Source: Prochlorococcus sp. AG-347-K22
Lineage (GTDB): Bacteria; Cyanobacteriota; Cyanobacteriia; PCC-6307; Cyanobiaceae
Assembly: GCA_003281285.1 (NCBI GenBank)
Contig: QCCJ01000002.1
Location: 45,912 to 109,911 of the forward strand
Length of the DNA: 64,000 nucleotides
Direction: 5' to 3'
The translations under genes and the position numbers were made by a program. Under the pieces are notes generated by a model. The model saw only the letters and a list, made by a program, of their open reading frames with translations. It ran no database searches and had not been told where the DNA came from. How positions within the stretch are numbered: the first letter of the stretch is position 1; every line of letters begins with the position of its first letter. This document shows, one piece after another, positions 50,569 through 61,205 of this stretch.

Positions 50569-53142
50569 ATGAAGAATTTGGAAACATTGCTAAAAGATTA
50601 TGCGAATCACGTAGCTGAAAGAGCTACCAAAGGTATACCTCCTTTACCTTTAAATGCTGAGCAAACAAATTGTATTACAAAATTATTGGAACAAGATAGT
50701 ACTTACGATTCATCTTATTTACTTGATTTACTAATAAATAGAGTACCACCAGGAGTTGATGAGGCTGCTTATGTAAAAGCAAGCTGGCTTACGGCTATTG
50801 TTAATTCCGAAAAAAATTGCAAATCAATAAATCCCGAAAAAGCAATTGAAATACTAGGGACAATGATAGGCGGATACAATGTAAATTCTTTAGTTGAAAT
50901 ACTTAAAGGTGAAAATAGTTTACTTGCTAAAAAAGCGGCAGAAGTTTTAAAAAATATTATTCTTGTTTACGACTCAGCTAATGAAATTTATGAATTATCT
51001 CAAAATAATATTTATGCAAAAGAAGTTGTAAATAGTTGGGCAAATGCAGAATGGTTCAAAAATAAAAAAGTTCTGGAGAAAGAGATTACTTGTTTAGTAT
51101 TTAAAGTTGACGGCGAGACAAACACAGACGACTTATCTCCAGCTGTACATGCAACAACTCGTCCGGATATTCCGATGCATGCATTAGCTATGTTGGAATT
51201 TAAAATACCTGATGGACTAAAGATTATTGATAATTTAAAAAAACAAAATTTACCTATAGCCTATGTTGGAGATGTTGTTGGAACAGGGAGTTCTAGAAAA
51301 TCTGCTCTTAATTCACTAATTTGGCATATAGGAGAAGATATCCCTTTTGTTCCAAACAAAAAAACAGGTGGAATAATAATTGGCAGCAAAATAGCCCCAA
51401 TTTTCTTCAACACTGCACAAGATTCAGGAGCTTTACCTATAGAAGCTGATGTATCGCATATGAAAACAGGAGATGTTATTAAAATATACCCTTATAAAGG
51501 CATTATTAAAAAAATTAAAAAAGATTCAAATACTGAAGAATTAATAAGCAAATTTGACTTGTATCCATCAACTCTTACTGATGAAATTCAAGCTGGCGGA
51601 AGAATTAATCTTATGATTGGAAGATCTCTTACGGACAAAATAAGAACCAAATTAAATTATCAACCAACTAAAATATTTACCAGACCACAAAATCCAAACG
51701 AAAGCACTGCCGGCTTTACTCAAGCTCAAAAAATAGTAGGCAAAGCATGCGGATTAGATGGAGTAAGGCCAGGAACGACCTGTGAGCCAATTATGACCAC
51801 AGTTGGTAGTCAAGACACTACTGGGCCAATGACAAGAGATGAACTAAAAGAACTAGCTTGTTTAGGGTTTACTGCAGATTTAGTGATGCAAAGTTTTTGT
51901 CATACAGCTGCATATCCTAAACCAGTAGATCTAGTTACCCATAAAGAATTACCTGATTTTATATCTCAAAGAGGTGGGGTAGCTCTTAAGCCTGGAGACG
52001 GCATAATTCATAGTTGGCTTAACAGAATGCTTCTCCCCGATACTGTTGGCACAGGTGGAGATAGTCATACAAGATTTCCTCTTGGGATTTCATTTCCTGG
52101 AGGCTCGGGCATTGTTGCCTTTGCCGCTGCAATAGGATCAATGCCATTAAATATGCCAGAATCTGTACTGGTTAAATTTAAGGGAGAATTATTACCAGGA
52201 ATTACTCTGAGAGATTTAGTAAATGCAATCCCTCTATTCGCAATTAAAAAAGGACTCTTAACTGTTGAGAAAGAAAATAAGAAAAATATTTTTAACGGTA
52301 AAATTATGGAAATTGAGGGATTACCAAACCTAAAACTTGAACAAGCCTTTGAACTTACTGATGCTACTGCAGAACGCTCATGCGCTGGTAGCACCATACT
52401 TTTATCCCAAGAAACTGTTCAAGAGTACTTAAGAAGCAATATTTGCCTACTAGAAAAAATGATCGAGAGCAGTTATGAAGATTCAAAATCGATTTCAAGA
52501 AGAATCAATGATATGAAAACTTGGTTAAAAAAACCATCATTAATTCAACCAGATTTAAACGCTCAGTATGAAGAAATCATTGAAATTGATTTAGCAAAAG
52601 TAACACAACCTATAGTTGCTTGCCCTAATGATCCAGATAATGTAAAAGAAATCACTGATGTTGCAAATACAAATATTGACGAGGTTTTTATAGGTTCTTG
52701 CATGACAAATATTGGTCATTACAGGGCAGCTGCGAAAGTTCTTGAAGGTGTTCAAAATTTAAAATCTAAATTATGGATTTGTCCACCAACAAAAATGGAT
52801 GAAGAAACTCTAAAAGCTGAAGGCTATTATAAAATATTCGAAGATTGTGGAGCAAGGCTAGAGTTACCAGGCTGTTCTTTGTGTATGGGAAATCAAGCAA
52901 GAGTAGATGAAGGTTCCGTAGTATTTTCTACAAGTACAAGAAATTTTGACAATAGACTTGGCAAGAATGCACAAGTCTTTTTAGGCAGCGCTGAATTAGC
53001 AGCAGTTTGCGCGCTGCTAGGCAAAATACCTGAAGTTGCAGAATATCAGGATATTACTAAAAATAAAATTAATCCATATTCAGATGAACTTTATCGCTAT
53101 CTTCAATTTGATGAAATACACGATTTCAGCTTGACAAAGTAA
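50569..53142 (+). CDS. acnB: Aconitate hydratase B
   Basis: Isomerises citrate and isocitrate using a [4Fe-4S] cluster, feeding 2-oxoglutarate for nitrogen assimilation. The 857 residues follow AcnB order: N-terminal HEAT-like and swivel domains, then cluster cysteines in FIGSCMTNIGHY and LPGCSLCMGNQ. TVGSQDTTGPMTRDEL and GGDSHTRFPLG are other signatures. AcnB is the usual aconitase of cyanobacteria. Upstream 97 bases separate it from the divergent DAHP synthase. Confidence 0.96.
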   Translation: MKNLETLLKDYANHVAERATKGIPPLPLNAEQTNCITKLLEQDSTYDSSYLLDLLINRVPPGVDEAAYVKASWLTAIVNSEKNCKSINPEKAIEILGTMIGGYNVNSLVEILKGENSLLAKKAAEVLKNIILVYDSANEIYELSQNNIYAKEVVNSWANAEWFKNKKVLEKEITCLVFKVDGETNTDDLSPAVHATTRPDIPMHALAMLEFKIPDGLKIIDNLKKQNLPIAYVGDVVGTGSSRKSALNSLIWHIGEDIPFVPNKKTGGIIIGSKIAPIFFNTAQDSGALPIEADVSHMKTGDVIKIYPYKGIIKKIKKDSNTEELISKFDLYPSTLTDEIQAGGRINLMIGRSLTDKIRTKLNYQPTKIFTRPQNPNESTAGFTQAQKIVGKACGLDGVRPGTTCEPIMTTVGSQDTTGPMTRDELKELACLGFTADLVMQSFCHTAAYPKPVDLVTHKELPDFISQRGGVALKPGDGIIHSWLNRMLLPDTVGTGGDSHTRFPLGISFPGGSGIVAFAAAIGSMPLNMPESVLVKFKGELLPGITLRDLVNAIPLFAIKKGLLTVEKENKKNIFNGKIMEIEGLPNLKLEQAFELTDATAERSCAGSTILLSQETVQEYLRSNICLLEKMIESSYEDSKSISRRINDMKTWLKKPSLIQPDLNAQYEEIIEIDLAKVTQPIVACPNDPDNVKEITDVANTNIDEVFIGSCMTNIGHYRAAAKVLEGVQNLKSKLWICPPTKMDEETLKAEGYYKIFEDCGARLELPGCSLCMGNQARVDEGSVVFSTSTRNFDNRLGKNAQVFLGSAELAAVCALLGKIPEVAEYQDITKNKINPYSDELYRYLQFDEIHDFSLTK

Positions 53143-53151
53143 TCATGGACT

Positions 53152-54510
53152 ATGCCAAACTTTATAAAAAATAATATCCAAAAAACAAGTAATAATCCTT
53201 CCCGTAGCATCAAAAAATTATTAAAACAAAGATCTCTAGTCGTTGCATTTTCGCTCTTATTTACAGGTTTAGGGGCCTCAATTACAAGCATATCTTTTAA
53301 AACTGGAATCTATTTTATTAATAATTGGAGATTAGCATTGTTAGACCAATTCCCGTCTATTGCCGTCTTACCTATTTTTGGAGCTCTAGGAGGAGCTATT
53401 GCAGGGTATTTGATCAAGAATATAGCACCTGCTGCAAAAGGTTCAGGTGTGAGTCAAATCATGGGTTTCTTAAGACATAAAAAAGTTCCAATGAATTTAA
53501 AAGTTGGATTAGTAAAGCTCATATCAGGAATTATTGCTATTGGTAGTGGATTCCCTTTAGGTCCAGAAGGACCATCAGTTCAAATGGGAGGATCAGTAGC
53601 TTGGCAAATGGCCAAGTGGCTCAAAGCTCCTACAGCTTTCAGAAGAGTAATAGTAGCAGCAGGGGGTGGTGCAGGAATAGCTGCAGTATTTAGCGCTCCA
53701 TTGGGAGGGTTTGTCTATGCAATAGAAGAGTTATTAAACTCTGCTAGACCAGTAATTTTGCTATTAGTAGTAATTACAACTTTTATTGCAGATTCATCTG
53801 CTGATATTATTCAAGCCTTGGGTTTAGATCCTAAAGCAGGAGGCTTTGATTTTAACCTCGGATTTTTGATTCAAAAAGAATATGACCCATCAGTTTTTTT
53901 CTTACCTATAGATTTTATTTACTTAGTTTTACTAGGAATAATTATTGGGATATTTGCAGAATTGTACAGCAGATATGTTTTGTTAATGCAAAATCTTGGA
54001 AAAAAGTGGTATAAAAACAAATTTGTTTTAAAAATGAGTATCTGTGGACTTATTTTAGGAAGTATCTACTCTTGTTTACCCAGTACATTTTATAATTTAG
54101 ATGAATTACAGAAAATAATAGCTGAACAAAATACAAGTATTGGAATTGCTTTATTAGCAGTTTTAGTACTATTTATTACGACAGGTTTAGCTGCAGCATC
54201 TGGAGCTCCTGGGGGATTATTCTATCCAATGCTTACTTTAGGAGGGTCAATCGGACTAATAATGGGAAGCTGGGTAGAAATTGCTACAGGGCATGCTCCA
54301 AGTACATACATTTTTGCGGGAATGGGAGCTTTCGTAGCTGGATGTTCGCGAACACCAATAACAGCAATGTTTTTGGCTTTTGCTTTAACAAAGAATTTGT
54401 TAATAATGAAACCTGTCTTAATCAGCTGCATTGCCAGCTTCTTGATAGCAAGAGCTTTTAATGAAGAATCAATTTATGAAAGACAGATACAAATAGAATT
54501 AGAAGACTAA
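53152..54510 (+). CDS. ClC-family chloride channel or antiporter
   Basis: A 452-residue polytopic membrane protein with the three ClC anion-filter segments: GSGFPLGPEGPSVQMGG (helix D-F region, with the gating glutamate conserved in GPEGP), and GAPGGLFYPMLTLGG (helix N). The family includes channels and chloride/proton exchangers; GPEGP with the glutamate is compatible with exchange. No C-terminal CBS domain. Starts nine bases after acnB. Confidence 0.88.
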   Translation: MPNFIKNNIQKTSNNPSRSIKKLLKQRSLVVAFSLLFTGLGASITSISFKTGIYFINNWRLALLDQFPSIAVLPIFGALGGAIAGYLIKNIAPAAKGSGVSQIMGFLRHKKVPMNLKVGLVKLISGIIAIGSGFPLGPEGPSVQMGGSVAWQMAKWLKAPTAFRRVIVAAGGGAGIAAVFSAPLGGFVYAIEELLNSARPVILLLVVITTFIADSSADIIQALGLDPKAGGFDFNLGFLIQKEYDPSVFFLPIDFIYLVLLGIIIGIFAELYSRYVLLMQNLGKKWYKNKFVLKMSICGLILGSIYSCLPSTFYNLDELQKIIAEQNTSIGIALLAVLVLFITTGLAAASGAPGGLFYPMLTLGGSIGLIMGSWVEIATGHAPSTYIFAGMGAFVAGCSRTPITAMFLAFALTKNLLIMKPVLISCIASFLIARAFNEESIYERQIQIELED

Positions 54511-54520
54511 GAAACTATCT

Positions 54521-55375
54521 TCAATCAAAAACAGCAGTTTTACTATTATAAACAAATACTTGATGATTTAGATGTAATCTAACCGCTCTTGCTAAAGCTA
54601 TTCTTTCAATATCCCTTCCTTTTCTTATCAAATCATCAACTTCATCCCTATGACTTACATTAACTGTGCATTGCTCTATTATCGGACCTTCATCTAGATC
54701 TTCAGTAACATAGTGAGCAGTAGCACCGATTAATTTAACGCCTCTCTTCCATGCTCGGTGATATGGTTGCCCACCCTTAAAAGCAGGTAAGAAAGAATGA
54801 TGAATATTAATTATTGAAGAAAACTTTTTTAAAAAAGAGTCACTCAAAATTTGCATATATTTAGCTAATACAACAAGATCAATTTCATATTCTTTTAACA
54901 AATTTAAAAATTGATCTTCAACAATTGATTTATCAGTATTAAAAGTATCAATATAGACAAATTTTGCATTAAAATCATTTGCAATATTTTCAAGATCAGA
55001 ATGATTAGAAATTATTAACGGCACTTTCATTTTGAGCTCACCATTTCTTACACGCCAAAGCAAATCAATCAGACAATGATTTTGTTTACTAACGAAAATA
55101 GCAACATTTGGAATTTCATCAGAATAATTTACGTTAAATTTTCCATTTACTTCATCTGCAATTTTTTGAAATTGCTTATAAATTTCATCTCTATTAAAAG
55201 ATGCATTTTCACTATTCCATTCAATTCGACTAAGAAACAAACCCGCATCTTGGTCTGTATGATGATCAGAATGTTTTATGTTTCCACCATAATTTGAAAT
55301 CCAACTTGTAAGTAAACTTACAAGGCCAGGACGATCAGGACAAACAATTTTGAATATAATTGAAGGATGTTCCAA
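54521..55375 (-). CDS. purU: Formyltetrahydrofolate deformylase
   Basis: Hydrolyses 10-formyl-THF to formate and THF, balancing one-carbon pools with the glycine cleavage system. 284 residues: an N-terminal ACT domain (FKIVCPDRPGLVSLLTSWI) and a formyltransferase-type catalytic domain with NIHHSFLPAFKGG, GATAHYVTEDLDEGPIIEQ. Convergent with the ClC gene (ten-base gap) and divergent from the FAD oxidoreductase. Confidence 0.94.
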   Translation of the reverse strand: MEHPSIIFKIVCPDRPGLVSLLTSWISNYGGNIKHSDHHTDQDAGLFLSRIEWNSENASFNRDEIYKQFQKIADEVNGKFNVNYSDEIPNVAIFVSKQNHCLIDLLWRVRNGELKMKVPLIISNHSDLENIANDFNAKFVYIDTFNTDKSIVEDQFLNLLKEYEIDLVVLAKYMQILSDSFLKKFSSIINIHHSFLPAFKGGQPYHRAWKRGVKLIGATAHYVTEDLDEGPIIEQCTVNVSHRDEVDDLIRKGRDIERIALARAVRLHLNHQVFVYNSKTAVFD

Positions 55376-55422
55376 AAATCTTTAACTATTGAATCAAATA
55401 AGCAATTATATCTAATATATCA

Positions 55423-56505
55423 ATGAAAAGCTTAAAAGAAAATTTTCAAAACGCACAAATAGTTATTATTGGATCAGGGATTATTGGAAAATTTAACGCC
55501 TTAGAATTATCAGAATTAGGTTACCAAATAACAATAGTAGATCCAACTCAACTCCAAAATAGTAGCAATGCAGCTTTAGGCTTGCTAATGGGTAATATGT
55601 ATCAAAAAAGAAAAGGTAGAAGTTGGGATCTCAGAAAACAAAGCATTGAATTATGGCCACAATGGATTACATTATTGCAACAATTTAATCATAAATTAAA
55701 TATCGAAAAACCATTATTACAACTAACTACTAATGAAGAAAAGTACAAAAAGTTAGAGAAATTTATTTATGAAAATAATGATCAAAACTTACGAATTTTA
55801 GAAAGAGACTCAATATTTATCAATAATATAAATAAAGCCTTCCAAACAAAAAATATAAAAGGAATGATTTCTTTCAAAGATGGAAGAATAAATGCTTTGT
55901 CGTTACTTCAAACATTAGATAAATATCTAAGATTTAAAAAAGTAAATTATTTAAAAGGAGAAATAATAAAAATAAGAAAATCAAACAAACAATGGATTTC
56001 TACAACAAGGAATAATGAACACATCAAATCTGACATGGTTATTTTGTGTAATTCTCTAAAAGCAATTGATTTAATAGATAACCTATCTCACAACATCAAA
56101 TTAAAACCTGTTTTAGGTCAAGCTATGGAAATTGAGATAAATGATAAAGAAGTTGATTTATTATCGCTGCCAAAACAATTCAATATAAATGGTAAAAATA
56201 TAATTCCAAAATCAAAAAATAGGCTAATAATTGGGTCGACTGACGAATATAGTACTGAGCCAGAAAGAAATACATTCGAAGAACTCACAAATTTTCTCTA
56301 TAAAAAACCTAATTGGCTAGTGAAAGGAAAAATTGCTAAAAAATGGTACGGAATAAGGTCAAGACCAGATGGTGAGCCTTCACCAATAATGAAAAATTTT
56401 GAAAATGGACTAATTATATGTACAGGTTTTTATAAAAATGGGATTTTACTGGCTCCGGCATGTTCTAAATGGGTTGCTAATGAAAGTAAAAATTACCTTT
56501 ACTAA
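55423..56505 (+). CDS. FAD-dependent amino-acid oxidase (DAO/ThiO-like)
   Basis: A 360-residue DadA/DAO-superfamily flavoprotein. The Rossmann motif is [15 protein letters not shown], and the C-terminal signature [13 protein letters not shown] matches glycine/D-amino-acid oxidase enzymes; the [13 protein letters not shown] segment is typical of ThiO/DAO. Glycine oxidase (ThiO) would make dehydroglycine for ThiG, but sarcosine or D-amino acid oxidation is also possible. Its stop overlaps the dnaK stop by four bases. Confidence 0.75.
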   Translation: MKSLKENFQNAQIVIIGSGIIGKFNALELSELGYQITIVDPTQLQNSSNAALGLLMGNMYQKRKGRSWDLRKQSIELWPQWITLLQQFNHKLNIEKPLLQLTTNEEKYKKLEKFIYENNDQNLRILERDSIFINNINKAFQTKNIKGMISFKDGRINALSLLQTLDKYLRFKKVNYLKGEIIKIRKSNKQWISTTRNNEHIKSDMVILCNSLKAIDLIDNLSHNIKLKPVLGQAMEIEINDKEVDLLSLPKQFNINGKNIIPKSKNRLIIGSTDEYSTEPERNTFEELTNFLYKKPNWLVKGKIAKKWYGIRSRPDGEPSPIMKNFENGLIICTGFYKNGILLAPACSKWVANESKNYLY

Positions 56506-58409
56506 TCTTTTGTTTCAGTAAAATCTGCATCAATTACATCATCTCCACCTTTTTCATTTGAATCACTCTGATCAGGGCCGCCTGCTGCGCCAGGTGATGG
56601 TGGCTGATTGCCAGGTTGCTGATAAACAGATGAACCAACTGCATAAAGTTCTTGTTGAAGTTCTTCAAGAAGTTTTTTCATTGATTCATAATCTTCTTTT
56701 GAAGTTGCTTCTTTTAAAGCATTACTTTTTTCTTCAACTTTAGACTTTGCTGCAGCATCAATCTTATCTCCTAACTCACCAAGTTGCTTTTCTGTCTGAT
56801 AAACGAGTGTTTCAGCTTGATTTTTTAAATCGATTTTTTCTCTTTTTTCTTTATCTGCAGAAGCATTTGATTCAGCATCCTTTACCATTTTGTCAACTTC
56901 ATTGTCAGATAGAGTTGAAGCACCAGTAATAGAAATACTTTGCTCTTTGCCGCTTCCTTTATCTTTAGCAGTGACACTGAGAATACCATTTGCATCAATA
57001 TCAAATGTAACTTCAATTTGCGGCACGCCTCTTGGTGCTGAAGGTATACCATCCAATCTAAAAGTTCCTAAGCTTTTGTTATCAGAAGCCATTTCTCTTT
57101 CACCTTGTAAGACGTGTATTTCAACATTTGTTTGACCGTCTACAGCAGTTGAATATGTTTCAGATTTTTTTGTAGGTACTGTAGTATTTCGATTTATCAT
57201 TTTTGTCATTACTCCCCCTAAAGTCTCAACACCTAAAGAAAGTGGAGTAACATCAAGCAACAATATATCTTTAACCTCTCCTGCTAGAACTCCTCCTTGA
57301 ATTGCAGCTCCAACAGCTACTACCTCATCAGGATTAACTGTTTGATTTGGTTCTTTGCCAATTATTTTTTTAACTAAATCTAAAACAGCAGGAATTCTAG
57401 ATGAGCCTCCCACCATAACAACTTCATCAATTTCACTAGTAGAAATTTTTGCATCGCTTATAGCTCTCTCAACTGGAGTCTTACACCTGTCAATTAAAGA
57501 AGCTGCTAATTCCTCGAATTTTGCTCTAGTAAGATTTAAATCCAAATGTTTTGGACCTTCGGGCGTCGCTGTAATAAAAGGTAAATTTATTTCACTTTGT
57601 GTAGCATTTGAGAGCTCTATTTTTGCTTTTTCTGCAGCTTCGGTCAGTCTTTGCAAAGCTTGCTTATCTTGTCTAAGATCAATTCCCTCATTTGATTTAA
57701 AAGTATTAGCTAAATGATCTACGATGCATCGATCAAAATCATCACCACCTAAATGTGTATCTCCAGATGTAGATAGAACTTCAGTTACTCCATCACCAGC
57801 TTCAATAACTGAAACATCGAATGTACCTCCACCTAAATCAAAAACAAGGATTTTTTCATTTTCTTTATCCAAACCATATGCTAACGCCGCAGCAGTTGGT
57901 TCATTAACAATTCTGAGGACTTCTAAACCTGCAATCTTTCCAGCATCTTTCGTAGCTTGTCTTTGAGAATCATTAAAATAAGCTGGAACTGTAATTACAG
58001 CCTGCGTAACTTTGTCACCAAGGTATTTACCTGCATCATCCGCTAACTTTCTTAAAACTTGAGAACTTACCTCTTCAGGAGAAAACTGCTTATCCAAAAT
58101 AGGACATTTTAATTTGACACTAGAACCAGATTTTTCAACAGAGTAACTAACTTCTTTAGATTCTTCATTAACTTCATCAACCCTTCTACCAACAAAACGT
58201 TTTGCAGAATAAAAAGTGTTTTCAGGGTTCATTACTGCTTGTCTTTTTGCTATTTGTCCAACAAGCTGATCCTGATTTTTTGTATATGCAACAACTGATG
58301 GAGTAGTTCTGAAACCCTCGGCATTTGCTATTACAGTAGGTTTGCCACCTTCCATAACAGCGACACAACTATTAGTTGTTCCTAAATCAATTCCTACAAC
58401 CTTACCCAT
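56502..58409 (-). CDS. dnaK: Chaperone DnaK (Hsp70)
   Basis: ATP-driven Hsp70 chaperone. From ATG at 58409 the product is 635 residues beginning [22 protein letters not shown], the normal N-terminus. ATPase signatures ([23 protein letters not shown]), a substrate-binding domain ([10 protein letters not shown]) and a C-terminal acidic end ([12 protein letters not shown]) are all there. Longer in-frame starts (to 58472) add an acidic leader with no family support. Cyanobacteria have several dnaK copies; this resembles the stress-responsive DnaK2. Confidence 0.95.
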   Translation of the reverse strand: MGKVVGIDLGTTNSCVAVMEGGKPTVIANAEGFRTTPSVVAYTKNQDQLVGQIAKRQAVMNPENTFYSAKRFVGRRVDEVNEESKEVSYSVEKSGSSVKLKCPILDKQFSPEEVSSQVLRKLADDAGKYLGDKVTQAVITVPAYFNDSQRQATKDAGKIAGLEVLRIVNEPTAAALAYGLDKENEKILVFDLGGGTFDVSVIEAGDGVTEVLSTSGDTHLGGDDFDRCIVDHLANTFKSNEGIDLRQDKQALQRLTEAAEKAKIELSNATQSEINLPFITATPEGPKHLDLNLTRAKFEELAASLIDRCKTPVERAISDAKISTSEIDEVVMVGGSSRIPAVLDLVKKIIGKEPNQTVNPDEVVAVGAAIQGGVLAGEVKDILLLDVTPLSLGVETLGGVMTKMINRNTTVPTKKSETYSTAVDGQTNVEIHVLQGEREMASDNKSLGTFRLDGIPSAPRGVPQIEVTFDIDANGILSVTAKDKGSGKEQSISITGASTLSDNEVDKMVKDAESNASADKEKREKIDLKNQAETLVYQTEKQLGELGDKIDAAAKSKVEEKSNALKEATSKEDYESMKKLLEELQQELYAVGSSVYQQPGNQPPSPGAAGGPDQSDSNEKGGDDVIDADFTETKD

Positions 58410-58526
58410 GGGTAAATTTTCAATATTTGTTATTCTCCATAATCGGTCATCGTCGTCATTATTGTTACTCAAAGACGGGGTGTGGTTCCCGAACAGATCA
58501 GTATTTTTACAGAAAAAATTCTAAAC
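58410..58526. promoter_or_regulatory. Divergent dnaK/aroE promoter region
   Basis: A 117-base spacer with an unusually G/C-rich patch near the aroE side. CGGG (58476-58479) pairs with CCCG (58488-58491) around an eight-base loop, inside the probable aroE leader. No CIRCE element or sigma-32-like promoter is obvious for dnaK. Confidence 0.35.
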
Positions 58527-59387
58527 ATGATTTCAAGCAAGACATCTTTTATAGCGTTAATTGGTAATCCAGTAAGCCATTCTTTGTCACCAATTATGCA
58601 AAATGCTGCCCTTCAATATTTAGGCTTAGATTTAATCTACATTGCTATACCCTGTAAAAATGAAGATCTAGAATTAGTTCTTAATTCTTTTAAGAAGATT
58701 AATTGCAAAGGTTTAAACATCACAATTCCACACAAAGAAAAAGTATTTAACCTTTGTAGTGAAATCTCACCTATTGCAAACAAACTTAGAGCAATAAATA
58801 CCTTGAAATTAAATTCTGAAAAAGAATGGAGCGCAACTAATACTGATGTAGATGGATTTATTTATCCATTAAAAAATTTAAACTTAGCTAAGAAAAAATC
58901 AATAATTCTTGGCTCAGGGGGTGCAGCAAGATCTGTAATTCAAGGTTTAATAAATTTAAATCTTTCAACAATTTCAGTAATATCGCGTAACAAATCATCG
59001 CTTGATGAATTAATAAAAAACTTTGATAATCAAATTCAACTGCAGGGTTTACTACATAATGATGATCAAGCCCAAATTTTAATTCGAGAAGCAGATTTGA
59101 TTGTAAATACAACACCAGTAGGGATGAAAACAACTAGATATGAAAAAAATGTATTGCCATATGGTGAAGCTTTTTGGAGATCTCTTAACTCAAAAACAAT
59201 TGTTTATGATTTAATCTACAATCCTGCCCCAACTCCTTTATTAAAATTTAGCGCCAAAAAAGGATGCTTAACTATAGATGGTTTGGAAATGCTTATTGCT
59301 CAAGGAATGAAATCAATATCATTTTGGACAGATGGTTTGGAAGTACCTTTTCATATTATGAGTGATGCACTAAAAAAATATCTTTAA
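58527..59387 (+). CDS. aroE: Shikimate dehydrogenase
   Basis: Reduces 3-dehydroshikimate with NADPH. From ATG at 58527 the product is 286 residues: IGNPVSHSLSPIMQN (substrate binding, with the catalytic lysine further on in ITIPHKEKV), ILGSGGAARSVIQGL (cofactor binding) and GLEMLIAQGMKSISFW. An upstream GTG at 58482 would add fifteen residues not typical of the family. Confidence 0.94.
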   Translation: MISSKTSFIALIGNPVSHSLSPIMQNAALQYLGLDLIYIAIPCKNEDLELVLNSFKKINCKGLNITIPHKEKVFNLCSEISPIANKLRAINTLKLNSEKEWSATNTDVDGFIYPLKNLNLAKKKSIILGSGGAARSVIQGLINLNLSTISVISRNKSSLDELIKNFDNQIQLQGLLHNDDQAQILIREADLIVNTTPVGMKTTRYEKNVLPYGEAFWRSLNSKTIVYDLIYNPAPTPLLKFSAKKGCLTIDGLEMLIAQGMKSISFWTDGLEVPFHIMSDALKKYL

Positions 59388-59410
59388 AAAATAATCCCAT
59401 TTTTAAGAAA

Positions 59411-59438
59411 TTGCCTATCATAATGTATCGTAAATAAT
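59411..59438 (+). promoter_or_regulatory. Candidate rpsF promoter
   Basis: TTGCCT (59411-59416) and AATAAT (59433-59438) with 16-base spacing give a plausible sigma-70 promoter, predicting a leader of about 45 bases. Inference from consensus only. Confidence 0.35.
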
Positions 59439-59442
59439 GAAC

Positions 59443-59483
59443 AGACGCTCATCACGCCAATTTATGAGCCAAAGACCTAGTCT
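59443..59483 (+). promoter_or_regulatory. Structured leader ahead of rpsF
   Basis: GCTCAT (59447-59452) is complementary to ATGAGC (59464-59469); just outside it AGAC (59443-59446) could pair with GTCT (59480-59483), leaving a 3' bulge of ten bases. S6:S18-binding leaders that autoregulate rpsF are known in many bacteria and have a bulged two-stem form, though their conserved CCG is not seen here. Alternative: AGAC/GTCT at 59473-59483 forms its own small hairpin. Confidence 0.35.
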
Positions 59484-59489
59484 GAAACC

Positions 59490-59951
59490 ATGAACGATCA
59501 ACAATCTTATTACGAAACCATGTATATCCTCCGCCCAGACATTGCGGAAGATGAAGTAACTAATCACATTGATAAATACAATAAGCTCTTAGAAGAATTT
59601 GGAGGTACCATTCTTGATAGTCAAATGAGAGGCAAGAGAAGATTAGCCTATCAAATAGCTAAACATAGAGAAGGTATTTACGTGCAACTAAGTCATCAAG
59701 GTGATGGGCAACATATTTTCAAAATTGAAAAAGCAATGAGACTTAGTGAAGATGTTATTAGATACATGACCGTTAAACAAGAAGGTCCTTTACCAACCCC
59801 AAGACCTTCGAATAAGAGTACATCTCAATCAGAGAATAAAGATAATCCAGATGCCAAAGTAGAATCCAAAGAAAAACAACCAGTAGCAAGTACAGATATT
59901 CCAACTTCAGGAAAAAATGATACTGAAACTAAAGAAAATACAGAATCTTAA
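59490..59951 (+). CDS. rpsF: 30S ribosomal protein S6
   Basis: Small-subunit protein that pairs with S18. 153 residues; the first 95 or so match S6 ([33 protein letters not shown]). The last 55 residues are a low-complexity, charged, Ser/Thr/Asn/Lys-rich tail, longer than in most bacteria and probably disordered. rpsR, the usual partner, is not adjacent. Its stop is three bases from the convergent argG stop. Confidence 0.95.
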   Translation: MNDQQSYYETMYILRPDIAEDEVTNHIDKYNKLLEEFGGTILDSQMRGKRRLAYQIAKHREGIYVQLSHQGDGQHIFKIEKAMRLSEDVIRYMTVKQEGPLPTPRPSNKSTSQSENKDNPDAKVESKEKQPVASTDIPTSGKNDTETKENTES

Positions 59952-59954
59952 ACG

Positions 59955-61184
59955 TTAATCTTTTGTTTTTGAATTTAACTCAGCCCATATTTTATTAGAC
60001 ATACCCCACATATAAATAAAACCCTCTGCTAGAGAATGATTAAAAACATCATTTTTGCTATAAGTTGCCAAATCTTCCCTATAAAGCGAATTATTTTCCG
60101 ACATTCTTCCAATAACTATTGCGTTTCCCTTATGAAGTCTAATCTTTACTCTTCCATTAACTGAAGTTTGAGTCGATGATATAAATGCATCTAAACTTTC
60201 TTTAAGAGGTCCAAACCAAAAACCTTGATAGACTAGCTGACCCCATTTTTTTTCCACTAATCCTTTAAAATCGACAACATCGGGGCTTAATGTTAAACAC
60301 TCTAGTTCTTTGTGAGCTTTGATTAAAAGTAAGAGGCCAGGTGTTTCGTAAATCTCTCTACTTTTAATTCCTACTACACGATCTTCAATCATATCTATTC
60401 TTCCAAAACCATGATTACCTGCAAGATGATTAGTTTTTTTAATAATCTCTACTGGATTTAAAAATTCATCATTAATTCCAACTGGAAACCCATTTTTAAA
60501 AACAATTTCTATATCTTGATAGGAATCAGGTGAATTATCAATTGATGATGTCATCGAAAATATATCTTCAGGTGCTTCTTGCATTGGGTCTTCTAATATG
60601 CCTGCTTCAATACTCCTACCAAGTAAGTTAACGTCTATTGAATATGGTGACTTTTTTGATACTGGTGCAGGAATACCAAATTTTTCTCCATACACTATTG
60701 CCTCTTCTCTACTCATATTCCACTCCCTAGCAGGTGTAATTATTTTTAAATCAGGACCTAAAGCATTTATTGCTAAATCAAACCTAACTTGATCATTCCC
60801 TTTACCAGTGCATCCATGGGCTACTGCGTCGGCACCAATCTCTCTAGCAATATTCACGAGATTTTCAGCAATTAAAGGCCTTGCAAGAGCAGTAGATAAA
60901 GGATATCTATCTAAATATAATGCGTTTGCTCTAATAGCTGGGAAAGCGTATTTCTCAACAAAACTATTTACTAAATTGCCAACGATTGACTTAGATGCAC
61001 CAGAATTTAAGGCTTTTTGCCTAATAAGTTCTAAATCATCGCCTTGTCCGAGATCTGCTACAAAAGTAACCACTTCTGAAATTCCATATTCATTCTTTAA
61101 ATATGGAATACAAACGCTCGTATCTACCCCGCCAGAATAAGCTAGTACAACTTTTTTTACCTGCTGCATCTGCATTTGCTCCAT
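59955..61184 (-). CDS. argG: Argininosuccinate synthase
   Basis: Joins citrulline and aspartate with ATP, for arginine (and thus polyamine) synthesis. 409 residues with the N-type PP-loop [37 protein letters not shown] and MRMSREE-like [14 protein letters not shown]. Any of three clustered in-frame ATGs (61184, 61175, 61169) could start the protein; the longest is given. Confidence 0.95.
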   Translation of the reverse strand: MEQMQMQQVKKVVLAYSGGVDTSVCIPYLKNEYGISEVVTFVADLGQGDDLELIRQKALNSGASKSIVGNLVNSFVEKYAFPAIRANALYLDRYPLSTALARPLIAENLVNIAREIGADAVAHGCTGKGNDQVRFDLAINALGPDLKIITPAREWNMSREEAIVYGEKFGIPAPVSKKSPYSIDVNLLGRSIEAGILEDPMQEAPEDIFSMTSSIDNSPDSYQDIEIVFKNGFPVGINDEFLNPVEIIKKTNHLAGNHGFGRIDMIEDRVVGIKSREIYETPGLLLLIKAHKELECLTLSPDVVDFKGLVEKKWGQLVYQGFWFGPLKESLDAFISSTQTSVNGRVKIRLHKGNAIVIGRMSENNSLYREDLATYSKNDVFNHSLAEGFIYMWGMSNKIWAELNSKTKD

Positions 61185-61205
61185 AAATTTAAATTTTTGA
61201 CGTAA

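Noticed and set aside
56558..57966. Several plus-strand ORFs inside dnaK
   Set aside because: Antisense shadows of dnaK with no family likeness or ribosome sites.
58410..58472. Acidic N-terminal extension of DnaK
   Set aside because: Conserved DnaK proteins start at [14 protein letters not shown]; the extra 21 residues are just an open frame upstream.
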